A DNA stretch of 64,000 nt from Aeromonas aquatica (GTDB lineage: Bacteria; Pseudomonadota; Gammaproteobacteria; Enterobacterales; Aeromonadaceae), in NCBI RefSeq assembly GCF_000764655.1, contig NZ_JRGL01000089.1, positions 37,390 to 101,389 of the forward strand, given 5' to 3'. A program made the translations under genes and the position numbers. Shown piece by piece: positions 10,705 to 21,130 of the stretch (position 1 is its first letter; each line of letters opens with the position of its first letter). A model generated the notes under the pieces. It was given only the letters and a program-made list of their open reading frames with translations, was not told the origin of the DNA and did no database searches.

Positions 10705-11697
10705 CTATGGCAGAGCGCTGACCCGCAGGCGCTGACGCAGGGCCTCCTCCTGCTGCGCCGTCATCCCCGTCACCGCCCCCTGCCCTCCCTCTGCCAGCCA
10801 CTGGGCGAGATCGGCCACCGTCTCCTCCAGCGGCCGGAAGTTGAGCCCCTGCACTATGGCCGCCTCGGCGCTGATCCGGCCGTAACCTGCATACTCCGCC
10901 AGCTCGCTCGGCAGCAGGGTGGGGTAGCTCTGCCAGGACTCTACCCCGGCCCCCAGCAGTGCGGGCCAGGGCTGCCACTCGGGCTGGATAGGCACCGCCG
11001 GGGCCAGCCGCGCGGCGAGGCGCTCCACCCAGTCCCCTAGCGCTATGCCTGGTTTGAGCAGGTTGAACACCCCTCCCAACCGCTGCTCGGCGGCCCGCAG
11101 CACGAACTCGGCGCAGTCCCGCACGTCCAGATATTGCAGCCTGTCCTGCCCCGCCCCCGGCAGCAGCCAAGGGCCGCCGCGCTCTACCCGCTTCACCCAC
11201 CAGGCCAATCTTCCGGTGTGATCATGGGGGCCACAGAGCACCCCGGGGCGCAGTATGCACAACCGCTCCCCCCAGCGGGCCAGGTATTCTTGCTCGCACA
11301 GTACCTTGAGGGGGCCGTAGTCATCCGGCATCTCCCCTGCGGGGATCCGGTGCAACGGCGCCGACTCGTCCATTCCCGGTTGGGCGAAGTCGCGATAGAC
11401 GCTGATAGTAGAGATGAAGATCAGCCGCTCGCAGCGCCCGAGCAGGGCCGCGGAGAGGCTGGCCGCCTGCTCGGGTCGATAGCAGCAGGTGTCGATGACC
11501 AGATCCCAGTGCAATCCCTTCCCCAGCAGCGCGCTCAAATCCTGGCTTCTGTCCCCTCGCAGCGCGGTCAGCTCGCGCCAGTCCGGATGCTGGCGGTGGC
11601 CGCGATTGAACAGCGTCACCTCGTGGCCCCAATCCAGCGCCAGCGCGGTGAGATGGCGCCCCAAAAAGCCGGTGCCGCCGATAACAAGCAGTTTCAT
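10705..11697 (-). CDS. NAD(P)-dependent epimerase/dehydratase family protein
   Basis: A 330-residue extended short-chain dehydrogenase. The Rossmann motif GGTGFLG is at residues 7-13, and an ISTISVYRD block provides the Ser/Tyr region of the active site. The classical YxxxK is represented by YGPLK. The substrate cannot be read from the sequence. The ATG at 11697 follows AGGGGGACAGGG and aligns with the family; a longer in-frame extension to 11832 has no matching content. It is monocistronic. Confidence 0.8.
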   Translation of the reverse strand: MKLLVIGGTGFLGRHLTALALDWGHEVTLFNRGHRQHPDWRELTALRGDRSQDLSALLGKGLHWDLVIDTCCYRPEQAASLSAALLGRCERLIFISTISVYRDFAQPGMDESAPLHRIPAGEMPDDYGPLKVLCEQEYLARWGERLCILRPGVLCGPHDHTGRLAWWVKRVERGGPWLLPGAGQDRLQYLDVRDCAEFVLRAAEQRLGGVFNLLKPGIALGDWVERLAARLAPAVPIQPEWQPWPALLGAGVESWQSYPTLLPSELAEYAGYGRISAEAAIVQGLNFRPLEETVADLAQWLAEGGQGAVTGMTAQQEEALRQRLRVSALP

Positions 11698-11924
11698 CCC
11701 TGTCCCCCTATGCGGCGCGATCGCTTGCCTTGAATGAGGTGCGAGTGCCATGCCGACATGACTCTCGCCCCAGCCTACGCAAGTCGACGCCGTGGCACAG
11801 CCGCCATAGTGCCGGGATGAGACAGGGATCACGGCAGGGCGATGCAGATGAGCGGAGCGAGGTGGAGCCTGCGTTTTGGGGCCGCTTGTGCTAAATTGCC
11901 GGGGTTTTTAGTCACGAGTCCGCC

Positions 11925-12629
11925 ATGAAGTTCGAAATCGACACCCTCGGGATCATCCACTCTCCCTACAAGGAGAAGTTTGCCATCCCCCGCCAGCCCG
12001 GCCTGGTCAAATCGGCCCGCGCCCGGCTCGAGTTGCTGCCTCCCTACGATCAGCCGGACGTGCTGCGCGGCATAGAGCAGTTCTCCCACCTCTGGCTCAG
12101 CTTCGTGTTCCACCAGACCATGGCCCAGGGCTGGCACCCGACGGTGCGCCCGCCGCGCCTCGGTGGCAACGAGCGGGTCGGAGTCTTCGCCACCCGCTCC
12201 ACCTTCCGCCCCAACCCGCTGGGCCTGTCGGTGGTCGAGCTGCACGGGGTGGGGCGCGAGCGGGGCAAGCTGTGGCTCGAACTCGGTGCGGTGGACTTGC
12301 TCGATGGCACCCCCATCGTCGACATCAAGCCCTACATCCCCTATGCGGACAGCCTGCCGGCCGCCCGTGGCGGCTTCGCCCCGGATGCCCCCACCCCGCC
12401 GCTGACGGTGAGCTTCGGCCAAGAGGCCGAGCAGCAGCTCGCTCAACTCATGAGCCACCATCCCGAGCTGCGCCAACTGGTGAGCGAGGTGCTGGCCCAG
12501 GATCCCCGTCCCGCCTACAAGAAGGGCAAGCCGGACGAGAAGGAGTACGGGGTGAGATTGTTCGACTTGAACGTCAGGTTCCAGATAAAGGAACCAGAGT
12601 GTGTCGTTATAGCCATAGAACCGACATGA
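11925..12629 (+). CDS. trmO: tRNA (adenine-N6)-methyltransferase TrmO
   Basis: TrmO (YaeB/TsaA family) uses SAM to methylate N6 of t6A37 in threonine tRNA, forming m6t6A. The 234 residues match the usual length (E. coli 235). Family blocks include GIIHSPYKEKFAIPRQPGL, the FATRSTFRPNPLGLS segment of the SAM site, and DLLDGTPIVDIKPYIPY. The C-terminal domain contains DPRPAYKK. The terminator at 12651 follows. Confidence 0.93.
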   Translation: MKFEIDTLGIIHSPYKEKFAIPRQPGLVKSARARLELLPPYDQPDVLRGIEQFSHLWLSFVFHQTMAQGWHPTVRPPRLGGNERVGVFATRSTFRPNPLGLSVVELHGVGRERGKLWLELGAVDLLDGTPIVDIKPYIPYADSLPAARGGFAPDAPTPPLTVSFGQEAEQQLAQLMSHHPELRQLVSEVLAQDPRPAYKKGKPDEKEYGVRLFDLNVRFQIKEPECVVIAIEPT

Positions 12630-12650
12630 AAAACGCGAGTCATGCAGTGT

Positions 12651-12678
12651 AAAAAACCACCCGAGCGGGTGGTTTTTT
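12651..12678. terminator. Bidirectional terminator between trmO and the FabH-like gene
   Basis: AAAAAACCACCCG and CGGGTGGTTTTTT pair around a 2-nt loop. Confidence 0.85.
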
Positions 12679-12703
12679 CATTGTAAGAACGAGGTCGGAG
12701 CCT

Positions 12704-13825
12704 TTAGCGGCGCTGCAGCAGCAGGCTGCCGATGGAGTAGCCGGCGCCGAAGGAGCAGAGCACGCCGCGGGCGCCGCTCGGCAGATCCTGATTGAACAGG
12801 TGGAAGGCGATGATGGATCCCGCCGAACTGGTGTTGCCGTAGCTGTCCAGGATCACCGGCGCCTCCGCTTGGCTGGCATCGTGGCCCAGCAGCTTGCGAC
12901 CGATGAACTGGTTCATGGTGAGGTTGGCCTGATGCAGCCAGAGCCGGCTCAACTCATCCGCCTCCCAGCCCTGCGCCTTGAGCTGACCATCTATCTGCTC
13001 GCACACCAGGGGCAACACCTCCTTGAACACCTTGCGCCCCTGCTGGCGGAACAGCTTGTCATCGCCGTAGCGGGTGCGCGGGCTGAAGCGGTTCAGGAAG
13101 CCGAAGTTGTTGCGGATGTTGTTGGAGTACTGGGTCACCAGCTTGCTGGCCACCAGTTGCCAGGGGGCCGCCACCTTGCAGTCGGCCTCCCGCTCCAGCA
13201 GCACGGCGGTGCAGGCATCGCCGAAGATAAAGTGGCTGTCCCGGTCGCGGAAGTTGAGGTGACCCGAGCAGATCTCCGGGTTTACCACCAGCGCCAGTTT
13301 GACGGTGCCCGCCGCCAGCAGATCCGCCGCCGTCTTGATGCCGAAGGTGGCGGAGGAACAGGCCACGTTCATGTCGAACGCCATGCCACCGGCACCGAGA
13401 TAGTGCTGCAGCTCGATGGAGAGCGCCGGATAGGGGCGCGGCATATTGGAAGCCGCCACTATCACCAGATCGATCTCGCCGGGTTCGCGACCGGCGGCGA
13501 TCAGTGCCTGCTCGGCGGCCGCCACCGCCATCTCCACCATGATGGAGGGCTTGTCATCGGGACGCTCGGGGAGCAGCGGTTGCATGATATCGGGATCCAG
13601 CACCCCCTCCTTGCTCACCAGATAACGACTCTTGATGCCGGAGGCCTTCTCGATGAACTCGCAGCTCGAATGCTGCTTGGCGTCCAGCTGGCCGGCGTCG
13701 ATGGCGGAGGCGTTCTCCTCGTTGTAGAGATCCACATACTGGTTGAAGGCCGCCACCAACTCTTCGTTGCTGACGGCAAAGGGCGGGGTATAGAGGCCTG
13801 AGCCGCTGATTACGATGGAAGTCAT
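12704..13825 (-). CDS. Beta-ketoacyl-ACP synthase III (FabH-like)
   Basis: A 373-residue condensing enzyme of the KAS III/thiolase fold. The catalytic triad is visible: Cys in MNVACSSATFG, His in LWLHQANLTMN and Asn in DSYGNTSSAGS. FabH-type enzymes join an acyl-CoA to malonyl-ACP. The protein is about 50 residues longer than housekeeping FabH, with an insertion near the N-terminus (AAFNQYVDLYNEENA), so it is probably a paralogue with another acyl substrate rather than the fab-operon enzyme. It follows the MoxR/VWA pair in the same direction after a 54-base gap. Confidence 0.85.
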   Translation of the reverse strand: MTSIVISGSGLYTPPFAVSNEELVAAFNQYVDLYNEENASAIDAGQLDAKQHSSCEFIEKASGIKSRYLVSKEGVLDPDIMQPLLPERPDDKPSIMVEMAVAAAEQALIAAGREPGEIDLVIVAASNMPRPYPALSIELQHYLGAGGMAFDMNVACSSATFGIKTAADLLAAGTVKLALVVNPEICSGHLNFRDRDSHFIFGDACTAVLLEREADCKVAAPWQLVASKLVTQYSNNIRNNFGFLNRFSPRTRYGDDKLFRQQGRKVFKEVLPLVCEQIDGQLKAQGWEADELSRLWLHQANLTMNQFIGRKLLGHDASQAEAPVILDSYGNTSSAGSIIAFHLFNQDLPSGARGVLCSFGAGYSIGSLLLQRR

Positions 13826-13879
13826 CTTTGCTCCTGGCCGGGTGCAATCCCGGCTTGTCTGTTTTGTAGGGTCAGAGGA

Positions 13880-15046
13880 TTACAGCTGATCGATCGCCTG
13901 GGCGAGACCAGCCAGGGTCAGCGGGTGCATGCGCCCGCCGATCAATTCGTTGATCAACTTGATGGAGGGATGCCAGAGCCACTCCCGCCTCGGGAGAGGG
14001 TTGATCCACACCAGCTTCGGATACTGTTGCTGCAGGCGGGCGAGCCACAGCTGACCCGGCTCCTCGTTCCAGTATTCGACGGCGCCCCCTGGCCAGGTTA
14101 TCTCGTAGGGTCCCATCTTGGCATCCCCCACCAGGATCACCCTGTAGTCGTGGCCGTAGGTGCGCAGCAGGCGCCAGGTATCGAACTTCTCCTCGAAGCG
14201 GCGGGCGTTGTCCCGCCAGACGAAGTCGTAGAGGCAGTTGTGAAAGTAGAAGAACTCCAGGTGCTTGAACTCGTGGCGCAGGGCCGAGAACAGTCGCTGC
14301 ACCTCGGCCACGTGGCTGTCCATGGAGCCTCCCACATCGAAGAACACCAGCAGCTTGACCCCGTTGTGGCGCTCGGGCCTCAGCTTCACATCGAGCCAGC
14401 CCTGGCGGGCGGTGCTCTGGATGGTGTCGTCGAGATCCAGCTCGTCGAGACTCCCTTTACGCACCCAGCGCCTGAGCTTGCGCAGGGCCAGCTGGATAGC
14501 CCGCTGGCCCAAGGGAGAGTCATCGTCGCTGAAGTTGCGATAGTGGCGCGCCTCCCACAGCTTGGCGGCACGGCCGTGCTCCCCCTCGCCCCCCATGCGC
14601 ACCCCTTCCGGGTGAAAGCCGCCGTGACCGAAGGGGCTGCTGCCGCCCGTGCCTACCCACTTGTTGCCGCCGGCGTGACGCTCTTTCTGTTCCGCCAGGC
14701 GCTGGTTGAGGGTCTCCAGCAACTTGTCGAGGCCCCCCAAGGAGCGCAGCAAATCTCGCTCTTCCAGGCTCAACAAGCGCTCCAGTTCCCGGCGCAGCCA
14801 GTCATCCGGCAAGGTTTCCGGCAACAAGGGGCTGGCCTGCAAGCCGTCGTAATACTCAGCGAAGGCGCGATCGAAGCGATCGAGGTACGCCTCGTCTTTC
14901 ACCAACAGGCAGCGGGCGAGCAGGTAGAAGGCATCCATGTCGAGGCTGACGAGCCGGGCCGCGAGTGCCCCGTGCAGGTCCAGCAATTCCCGCAGGCTGC
15001 AGGGCAGCTTGTGGCGACGCAGATGGAGGAAAAAGTCGATCAGCAT
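13880..15046 (-). CDS. VWA domain protein, CoxE-like
   Basis: A 388-residue protein with an all-alpha N-terminal half and a C-terminal von Willebrand A domain. The metal-ion site is visible as FFDVGGSMDSH (the DxGxS motif) around residue 235. Its start follows directly on the stop of the MoxR ATPase gene, the usual pairing, in which the ATPase and the VWA protein act together as a chaperone-like module that inserts cofactors or remodels a target. The target here is unknown. Confidence 0.85.
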   Translation of the reverse strand: MLIDFFLHLRRHKLPCSLRELLDLHGALAARLVSLDMDAFYLLARCLLVKDEAYLDRFDRAFAEYYDGLQASPLLPETLPDDWLRRELERLLSLEERDLLRSLGGLDKLLETLNQRLAEQKERHAGGNKWVGTGGSSPFGHGGFHPEGVRMGGEGEHGRAAKLWEARHYRNFSDDDSPLGQRAIQLALRKLRRWVRKGSLDELDLDDTIQSTARQGWLDVKLRPERHNGVKLLVFFDVGGSMDSHVAEVQRLFSALRHEFKHLEFFYFHNCLYDFVWRDNARRFEEKFDTWRLLRTYGHDYRVILVGDAKMGPYEITWPGGAVEYWNEEPGQLWLARLQQQYPKLVWINPLPRREWLWHPSIKLINELIGGRMHPLTLAGLAQAIDQL

Positions 15047-15889
15047 TCAGCCGCCGCGCCGGGCCAGGAAGGCGAGCTTCTCGAACAGATGCAAGTCCTG
15101 CTCGGTCTTGAGCAGGGCGCCATAGAGCGCCGGCACCAGCTTGCCCGGCTCGCGATTGCGCATCGCCTCGGGGGAGATGCCATCCGCCAGCAGCAGCCGG
15201 ATCCAGTCCAGCAGCTCCGAGGTGGAGGGCTTCTTGCGCAGCCCCTCGACTTCCCGCAGCTCGAAGAACAGCGCCATGGCCTCGTCCAGCAGCGCCTCTT
15301 TCAATTTGGGATAGTGCAGACGGACGATGGCCTGCATCTCGGCCTTGTCGGGGAAACGGATGTAGTGAAAAAAGCAGCGGCGCAGGAAGGCATCCGGCAG
15401 CTCTTTTTCGTTGTTGGAGGTGATGATGACCACGGGGCGCTGGCGGGCCTTGACCCGCTCGCCCGTCTCGTAGACGTCGAACTCCATCCGATCCAGCTCC
15501 AGCAGCAGATCGTTGGGAAACTCGATGTCCGCCTTGTCGATCTCGTCGATGAGCAGCACGGGTCTCTGCTCGGCGCCGAAGGCCTGCCACAGCTTGCCCC
15601 GGCGGATGTAGTGGTTGATGTCCCCCACCCGGGGATCCCCGAGCTGGGAGTCCCGCAGCCGCGCCACGGCGTCATATTCATAGAGCCCCTGCTGGGCCTT
15701 GGTGGTGGACTTGATGTGCCAGGCAATCAGCTCGGCGCCGAGCGACTCGGCCACCGCCTCCGCCAGCACCGTTTTGCCGGTCCCGGGCTCCCCCTTAATG
15801 AGCAGCGGCTTTTCCAGCACGATGGCGGCATTGACGGCCATACTCAGTGCCGTTGAGGCGAGATAGCGATCGCTTCCTGCAAATCCCAT
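15047..15889 (-). CDS. MoxR-family AAA+ ATPase
   Basis: The ATPase partner of the downstream VWA protein. Walker A is GEPGTGKT near residue 38, Walker B is VLLIDEIDKAD, and sensor and arginine-finger regions are represented by IITSNNEKELPDAFLRRC. Two ATGs compete: the one at 15898 is fused to the Shine-Dalgarno AAAGGA, while the one at 15889 has a 9-nt gap and gives MGFAGSDRYL, so I use 15889 (280 residues). Confidence 0.88.
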   Translation of the reverse strand: MGFAGSDRYLASTALSMAVNAAIVLEKPLLIKGEPGTGKTVLAEAVAESLGAELIAWHIKSTTKAQQGLYEYDAVARLRDSQLGDPRVGDINHYIRRGKLWQAFGAEQRPVLLIDEIDKADIEFPNDLLLELDRMEFDVYETGERVKARQRPVVIITSNNEKELPDAFLRRCFFHYIRFPDKAEMQAIVRLHYPKLKEALLDEAMALFFELREVEGLRKKPSTSELLDWIRLLLADGISPEAMRNREPGKLVPALYGALLKTEQDLHLFEKLAFLARRGG

Positions 15890-16052
15890 GACGTCCATTC
15901 CTTTGGTAGCACAGGGCCCGGCCAGGGCTCCGGTAAGAAAGAATAAGTTCTATATGTTCTAATAACATATTGTTATAACGATTCGTCACTTCTCATTCAG
16001 AAATCACAGGGTAATCTGGTTTCATCGCCTTAACAAACACAGGGATAACACC

Positions 16053-17021
16053 ATGAGCAAAATTTTTGAGGACAACAGCCAGACCATAGGCAACACCCCG
16101 CTGGTTCGTCTCAACCGTGTTACCAAGGGCCGCGTGCTGGCCAAGATCGAGAGCCGCAACCCGAGCTTCAGCGTCAAATGCCGGATCGGTTCCAACCTGA
16201 TCTGGGATGCCGAGAAACGCGGCGTGCTGACCAAGGGCAAGGAGATCATCGAGCCCACCAGCGGTAACACCGGCATTGCTCTGGCCTTCGTGGCCGCCGC
16301 CCGTGGTTATCCCATCACCCTGACCATGCCGGCCACCATGAGCCTGGAGCGCCGCAAGCTGCTCAAGGCGCTCGGCGCCAACCTGGTGCTGACCGAAGGT
16401 CCCCTCGGCATGAAGGGTGCCATCGCCAAGGCTAACGAGATCCTCGAATCCGAGCCGGGCAAGTATGTGTTGCTGCAACAGTTCGAAAACCCCGCCAACC
16501 CCGAGATCCACGAGAAGACCACAGGCCCCGAGATCTGGGACGCCACCGACGGTGACGTGGATGTGTTCGTGGCAGGGGTCGGCACCGGTGGCACCATCAC
16601 AGGGGTCTCCCGCTATTTCAAACAGACCAGGGGCAAGGCCATCGTCTCGGTGGCGGTCGAGCCGTCAGAATCCCCCGTCATCAGCCAGAGACTGGCGGGT
16701 CTCGAGATCAAGCCGGGTCCGCACAAGATCCAGGGCATAGGCGCCGGTTTCATCCCGGGCAACCTGGATTTGACCCTGCTCGACCGCGTCGAGCAGGTGA
16801 GCAGCGAGGAATCCATCGAGATGGCCCGTCGCCTGATGGAAGAGGAAGGAATTCTGGCGGGGATAAGCTCGGGGGCCGCCGTGGTGGCCGCCGCCCGTCT
16901 GGCCGAGTTGCCGGAGTTCGAGGGCAAGACCATAGTCGTGATACTGCCGAGCGCCGCCGAGCGTTACCTCTCCAGCGCGCTGTTCGCCGGTGTGTTCAGC
17001 GAGCAGGAACTGCAGCAGTAA
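16053..17021 (+). CDS. cysK: Cysteine synthase A
   Basis: CysK makes cysteine from O-acetylserine and sulfide using PLP. The 322-residue protein (E. coli 323) begins with the typical [15 protein letters not shown]. The PLP lysine lies in [11 protein letters not shown], the substrate loop is TSGNTG, and the phosphate-binding glycines are GTGGTITG. The 150 AT-rich bases upstream are a reasonable place for CysB control, but I cannot name a site. A terminator separates it from ptsH, in the same cysK-ptsHI-crr order as E. coli. Confidence 0.96.
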   Translation: MSKIFEDNSQTIGNTPLVRLNRVTKGRVLAKIESRNPSFSVKCRIGSNLIWDAEKRGVLTKGKEIIEPTSGNTGIALAFVAAARGYPITLTMPATMSLERRKLLKALGANLVLTEGPLGMKGAIAKANEILESEPGKYVLLQQFENPANPEIHEKTTGPEIWDATDGDVDVFVAGVGTGGTITGVSRYFKQTRGKAIVSVAVEPSESPVISQRLAGLEIKPGPHKIQGIGAGFIPGNLDLTLLDRVEQVSSEESIEMARRLMEEEGILAGISSGAAVVAAARLAELPEFEGKTIVVILPSAAERYLSSALFAGVFSEQELQQ

Positions 17022-17042
17022 TTGATCTCCTTACATCAAAAC

Positions 17043-17072
17043 AACGGCGCTCTTCGGGGCGCCGTTTTTCTT
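17043..17072 (+). terminator. Terminator after cysK
   Basis: ACGGCGC and GCGCCGT pair, followed by TTTTCTTT. Confidence 0.85.
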
Positions 17073-17166
17073 TATGAGCTAAACTCAGTCGTCATTAGTT
17101 TCAGTCGACCCCTTATTTTTTGGGGTAAAATAACAAATTTCAGAGTGACAAAAAAAGCAGACATTC

Positions 17167-17182
17167 TGTGATAAATCTCATA
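17167..17182 (+). promoter_or_regulatory. Candidate CRP site upstream of ptsH
   Basis: TGTGA-TAAATC-TCATA fits the CRP consensus TGTGA-N6-TCACA with one mismatch, about 285 bases before ptsH. The pts operon is CRP-controlled in E. coli. The gene-free stretch 17022-17464 holds only the cysK terminator, this site and AT-rich promoter-like sequence. Confidence 0.55.
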
Positions 17183-17464
17183 TCCTGTGCGGCGTCACGA
17201 GGTGTTTGCCGGTTAGGTATCACAAGGTAACAAAGTGTTATTTTTCGTTATAAATTAATTTCAGGCCAGTCCTGACGCGGCTTGTAGCCCGATAACGAAA
17301 AAGACTTAGCCAGGACGCCGAATACTGCACAGAAAATTGACCTGGATTAAACCATTGCGGGTCTGATTTCGTTACTTTACAACATATCCATACTGACACG
17401 GTGAGACAGGTAGCCTCATAAGCAACCATCTCTCCACACAATATCAATAATATGGGGTGAAACC

Positions 17465-17722
17465 ATGTACGAGAAGTCTGTTGTTATTACTGCTGAAAAC
17501 GGCCTGCACACCCGTCCCGCAGCTCAGTTCGTGAAAGAAGCCAAAGAATTCCAAAGCGAGATCACTGTGGTCTCCGGTGGCAAGTCCGCCAGCGCCAAGA
17601 GCCTGTTCAAGCTGCAGACCCTGGGCCTGACCAAAGGCACCAACGTGACCATCCAGGCCGACGGCCCGGACGCTCAGAAAGCCGTTGAGAAGCTGGTTGC
17701 CCTGATGGACGAGCTGGAGTAA
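17465..17722 (+). CDS. ptsH: Phosphocarrier protein HPr
   Basis: HPr carries phosphate from enzyme I to the sugar-specific enzymes of the PTS. The 85-residue protein has the active-site block [11 protein letters not shown] with the phospho-His at residue 15 and the regulatory-type Ser46 region SASAKSLF. It is the first gene of ptsH-ptsI-crr, with GGGGTGAAACC upstream. Confidence 0.97.
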   Translation: MYEKSVVITAENGLHTRPAAQFVKEAKEFQSEITVVSGGKSASAKSLFKLQTLGLTKGTNVTIQADGPDAQKAVEKLVALMDELE

Positions 17723-17766
17723 TCCGGCTTTATTCCTCCCCCACAGTCGTTTTAATAGGAAGGATT

Positions 17767-19494
17767 ATGATATCTGGCATTCTTGCGTCCCCCGGTATCG
17801 CATTCGGCAAGGCGCTTCTTCTGAAAGAAGATGAAATCGTTATCAATCAGGGCAAGATTTCTGTTGACCAGATTGACGCCGAAATCAACCGCTTCCTCGA
17901 AGCTCGCACCAAGTCAGCCACACAGCTGGAAGCCATCAAAGAGATGGCCGGTCGCACCTTCGGTGAGGAAAAAGAGGCCATCTTCGAAGGCCACATCATG
18001 CTGCTCGAAGATGAGGAGCTGGAAGGGGATATCAGATCCTTCATTAAAGACAACAAGGCATCCGCCGACAAAGCCATCTATGAGGTGATCGAACAGTACG
18101 CCAAGATGATGGCCGATCTGGATGACCCTTATCTGCGTGAGCGCGCCACCGACTTCCGTGACATCGGAACCCGTCTGGTGAAGAACGTGCTGGGCATCGC
18201 CGTTGTCAACCTGAGCACCATCAACGAAGAGGTCATCCTGGTCGCCAAAGACCTGACCCCGTCCGAAACCGCTCAGATCAACCTGAAATACGTGCTGGGT
18301 TTTGTCACCGACATCGGTGGCCGTACCTCTCACACCTCCATCATGGCCCGCTCCCTGGAGCTGCCGGCTATCGTGGGCACCAACGACATCACAGCGCGTG
18401 TCAACAATGGTGACATGCTGATACTGGATGCGATCAACAACCAGCTCATCATCAATCCGACCGCCGAGCAGCTGACTGAAGCCAAGAAATTCCAGGCTCA
18501 GTTCCAGGCCGAGAAAGACGAGCTGGCCAAGCTTAAAGACCTGCCCGCCATCACTCTGGATGGTCATCAAGTCGAAGTGTGTGCCAACATCGGTACCGTC
18601 AAGGATACCGAGGGTGCCATCCGTAATGGCGCCGAAGGCGTGGGTCTGTACCGCACCGAGTTCCTGTTCATGGACCGTGATGCGCTGCCGACCGAAGACG
18701 AGCAGTTCAAGGCCTACAAAGAAGTGGCAGAGGCCATGCCGGATCAGCCGATCATCGTCCGTACCATGGACATCGGCGGCGACAAAGAACTGCCCTACAT
18801 GAATTTCCCGAAAGAGATGAACCCCTTCCTGGGCTGGCGTGCCGTGCGCATTTTCTTCGATCGCGAAGACATCATGCACGCCCAGCTGAAGGCCATTTTG
18901 CGTGCCTCTGCCTTTGGCAAACTGCGCATCATGTTCCCGATGATCATCTCCGTCGAAGAGTTCCGCAGCCTCAAGGCCACCGTGGAGCAGCTGAAGGCCG
19001 AACTGCGTGCCGACGGCAAAGCCTTTGATGAATCCATCGAAGTAGGTATCATGATCGAGACCCCGGCCGCCGCCGTGATGGCTCATCATCTTGCCAAGGA
19101 AGTGGATTTCTTCAGCATCGGTACCAACGACCTGACCCAGTACACCCTGGCCGTCGACCGTGGTAACGAGATGATTTCCGCCATGTACAACCCGCTGTCA
19201 CCCTCCGTCCTGACCCTGATCAAGATGGTCATTGACGCTTCCCATGACAATGGCAAGTGGACAGGTATGTGCGGTGAACTGGCTGGTGACGAACGTGCCA
19301 CCCTGCTGCTGCTGGGTATGGGTCTGGATGAGTTCTCCATGAGCGCCATCTCTGTACCGCGTATCAAGAAGCTTATCCGTAACACCAACTTCGAAGATGT
19401 GAAGGCAATGGCAGACCAGGCTCTGAGCTATGCGACCGCCGCCGAAATCGAAGCCTGTGTAGATAACTTTATTAAGCAGAAGGCAGTCTGCTAA
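17767..19494 (+). CDS. ptsI: PTS enzyme I
   Basis: Enzyme I takes phosphate from PEP and passes it to HPr. The 575 residues match E. coli in length. The phospho-His motif [13 protein letters not shown] is near residue 189, the PEP-binding block [12 protein letters not shown] near 330, and the C-terminal Cys region GMCGELAGD near 500. It starts 44 bases after ptsH with AGGAAGG as ribosome site. Confidence 0.97.
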   Translation: MISGILASPGIAFGKALLLKEDEIVINQGKISVDQIDAEINRFLEARTKSATQLEAIKEMAGRTFGEEKEAIFEGHIMLLEDEELEGDIRSFIKDNKASADKAIYEVIEQYAKMMADLDDPYLRERATDFRDIGTRLVKNVLGIAVVNLSTINEEVILVAKDLTPSETAQINLKYVLGFVTDIGGRTSHTSIMARSLELPAIVGTNDITARVNNGDMLILDAINNQLIINPTAEQLTEAKKFQAQFQAEKDELAKLKDLPAITLDGHQVEVCANIGTVKDTEGAIRNGAEGVGLYRTEFLFMDRDALPTEDEQFKAYKEVAEAMPDQPIIVRTMDIGGDKELPYMNFPKEMNPFLGWRAVRIFFDREDIMHAQLKAILRASAFGKLRIMFPMIISVEEFRSLKATVEQLKAELRADGKAFDESIEVGIMIETPAAAVMAHHLAKEVDFFSIGTNDLTQYTLAVDRGNEMISAMYNPLSPSVLTLIKMVIDASHDNGKWTGMCGELAGDERATLLLLGMGLDEFSMSAISVPRIKKLIRNTNFEDVKAMADQALSYATAAEIEACVDNFIKQKAVC

Positions 19495-19537
19495 GATCGG
19501 CTGCAAACAGCGACAATCATCTCTAGGAGCTTTTACT

Positions 19538-20047
19538 ATGGGTCTGTTTGATAAACTGAAGAAACTGGTTTCCGATGACAGCTCTGACACCGGTGGCATC
19601 GAAATCTTTGCCCCCCTGTCAGGGGAAATCGTACCGATCGAAGACGTGCCTGACGTCGTCTTCGCCGAGAAGATCGTCGGTGACGGCATCGCCATCAAGC
19701 CGGCTGGCAACAAGATGGTTGCCCCGTGCGACGGCACCATCGGCAAGATCTTCGAGACCAACCACGCGTTCTCTCTGGAATCCGACTCTGGTATCGAGCT
19801 GTTCGTTCACTTTGGTATCGACACCGTCGAGCTGAAAGGCGAAGGCTTCACCCGCATCGCTCAGGAAGGTCAGAAGGTCAAGCGCGGTGATACCATCATC
19901 GAGTTCGATCTGGCCGTTCTGGAAGCGAAAGCCAAATCTACCCTGACGCCTGTGGTCATCTCCAACATGGATGAGATCAAAGAGCTGATCAAGATGACTG
20001 GCGCCGTGACCGTGGGCGAGACCCCGGTGATCCGCATCAAGAAATAA
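19538..20047 (+). CDS. crr: PTS glucose-specific enzyme IIA
   Basis: EIIA-Glc phosphorylates EIIB-Glc and signals sugar status to adenylate cyclase and several permeases. The 169-residue protein has both active-site histidines, in the NHAFSLESDSG and LFVHFGIDTVELKG blocks. It ends the ptsHI-crr operon, 43 bases after ptsI, with TAGGAG upstream. Confidence 0.97.
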   Translation: MGLFDKLKKLVSDDSSDTGGIEIFAPLSGEIVPIEDVPDVVFAEKIVGDGIAIKPAGNKMVAPCDGTIGKIFETNHAFSLESDSGIELFVHFGIDTVELKGEGFTRIAQEGQKVKRGDTIIEFDLAVLEAKAKSTLTPVVISNMDEIKELIKMTGAVTVGETPVIRIKK

Positions 20048-20080
20048 TGCGCCGCTGGCCTGTGCCAGCTGCCGCAACGA

Positions 20081-20110
20081 AAAACCGAAGCCCTGGGCTT
20101 CGGTTTTTTT
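20081..20110 (+). terminator. Terminator of ptsHI-crr
   Basis: CCGAAGC and GCTTCGG pair around CCTGG, followed by seven or more T. Confidence 0.88.
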
Positions 20111-20112
20111 AT

Positions 20113-20567
20113 GGGCTAGGATCCGTTGACGACAGCCCCCCCTCGCCCATTTCCAACCGGCCGCCCAGCGCCTCGGTCCGATACCGAGTCACAACCCTAA
20201 CCTGCCTCCAACCCCTGATCCACACCATGCGGAGTCACGGGGCTGCCCGTCACGAGGGCCTATGATCCAGCGGCATGGCCCCCGGCATCGGCTGAGCAAT
20301 ACCATCCGAGCAGAACCAGCCCATCACCCGTTTCTCATCGGCACGGCCATAACAGGCAGGGTGGCCGCCGTATCGCCCGCGCCTGAAGCTGCCTGTCGGT
20401 CACCGCTTGGGAGCTGGGGTAAAATGTCAGAAAGTTATCGAGATCAAGGTTTTGGCAAGCAAGCCTTGTAACATGGAGATGACCAAGACCACATCGGGGT
20501 ACAGAAAGCGAGGCCGGAGAGGCAGAACCAGAGCGGATGCAACGGGCACCCCGAGCAGGAGATGAGC
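20113..20567. other. Gene-free stretch between crr and cytochrome b561
   Basis: Only short frames without recognisable content or ribosome sites are present (such as 20047-20265 and 20262-20471). It must hold the promoter of the cytochrome gene, but I cannot pick one out. Nothing else is seen. Confidence 0.5.
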
Positions 20568-21113
20568 ATGTTGAAGAATACGGAACGACGTTATGGCAGC
20601 CTGAGCATCGGGCTGCACTGGCTGACCCTGCTGTTGATGATTGCCGTCTACAGCCTGATGGAGTTCAGGGACATCTTCCCCAAGGGCTCCGTCGGCCGCG
20701 ATGCCATGAAGGAGTGGCACTTCATGCTGGGTCTACTGATCCTGGCACTGGTCGTGGTGCGCCTGCTGGTGCGCTTCAGCAGCCCGTCACCACGTATCGA
20801 GCCCGCCCTCTCTCCCCTGATGCTCAGGCTGGCCCACCTCGCCCATCTGGCGCTGTACGGCTTTCTGCTGCTCACCCCGCTGCTGGGCTGGCTGCTGCTG
20901 AGCGCAGGGGGCAAGCCCATCCCCTTCTTCGGAGCCGAGTTGCCCGCCCTGATGGTGCCGGATGATGGCCTGAAGGGGACCATCAAGGAGCTGCACGAGA
21001 CGCTGGCCAACATCGGCTATGCCCTGATCGCCCTGCACGCCGCCGCGGCCCTCTATCACCACCATGTGCTCAAGGACAACACCCTGACCAATATGTTGCC
21101 CGAGAAGAGATAA
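20568..21113 (+). CDS. Cytochrome b561 family protein
   Basis: A 181-residue membrane b-type cytochrome of the CybB/YceJ family with four predicted membrane helices. Haem-ligand histidines are visible in IGLHWLTL (helix 1), KEWHFMLG (helix 2) and the C-terminal IALHAAAALYHHHV. Proteins of this group move electrons between quinol and periplasmic acceptors, and some oxidise superoxide. The ATG at 20562 touches the Shine-Dalgarno AGGAG; the ATG at 20568 has a 6-nt gap and is preferred. Confidence 0.88.
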   Translation: MLKNTERRYGSLSIGLHWLTLLLMIAVYSLMEFRDIFPKGSVGRDAMKEWHFMLGLLILALVVVRLLVRFSSPSPRIEPALSPLMLRLAHLAHLALYGFLLLTPLLGWLLLSAGGKPIPFFGAELPALMVPDDGLKGTIKELHETLANIGYALIALHAAAALYHHHVLKDNTLTNMLPEKR

Positions 21114-21130
21114 CCCCGGACCGGCCACGC

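Noticed and set aside
13925..15856. 643-codon open frame antisense to the VWA and MoxR genes
   Set aside because: Typical GC-rich shadow frame; both genes on the minus strand show clear catalytic motifs.
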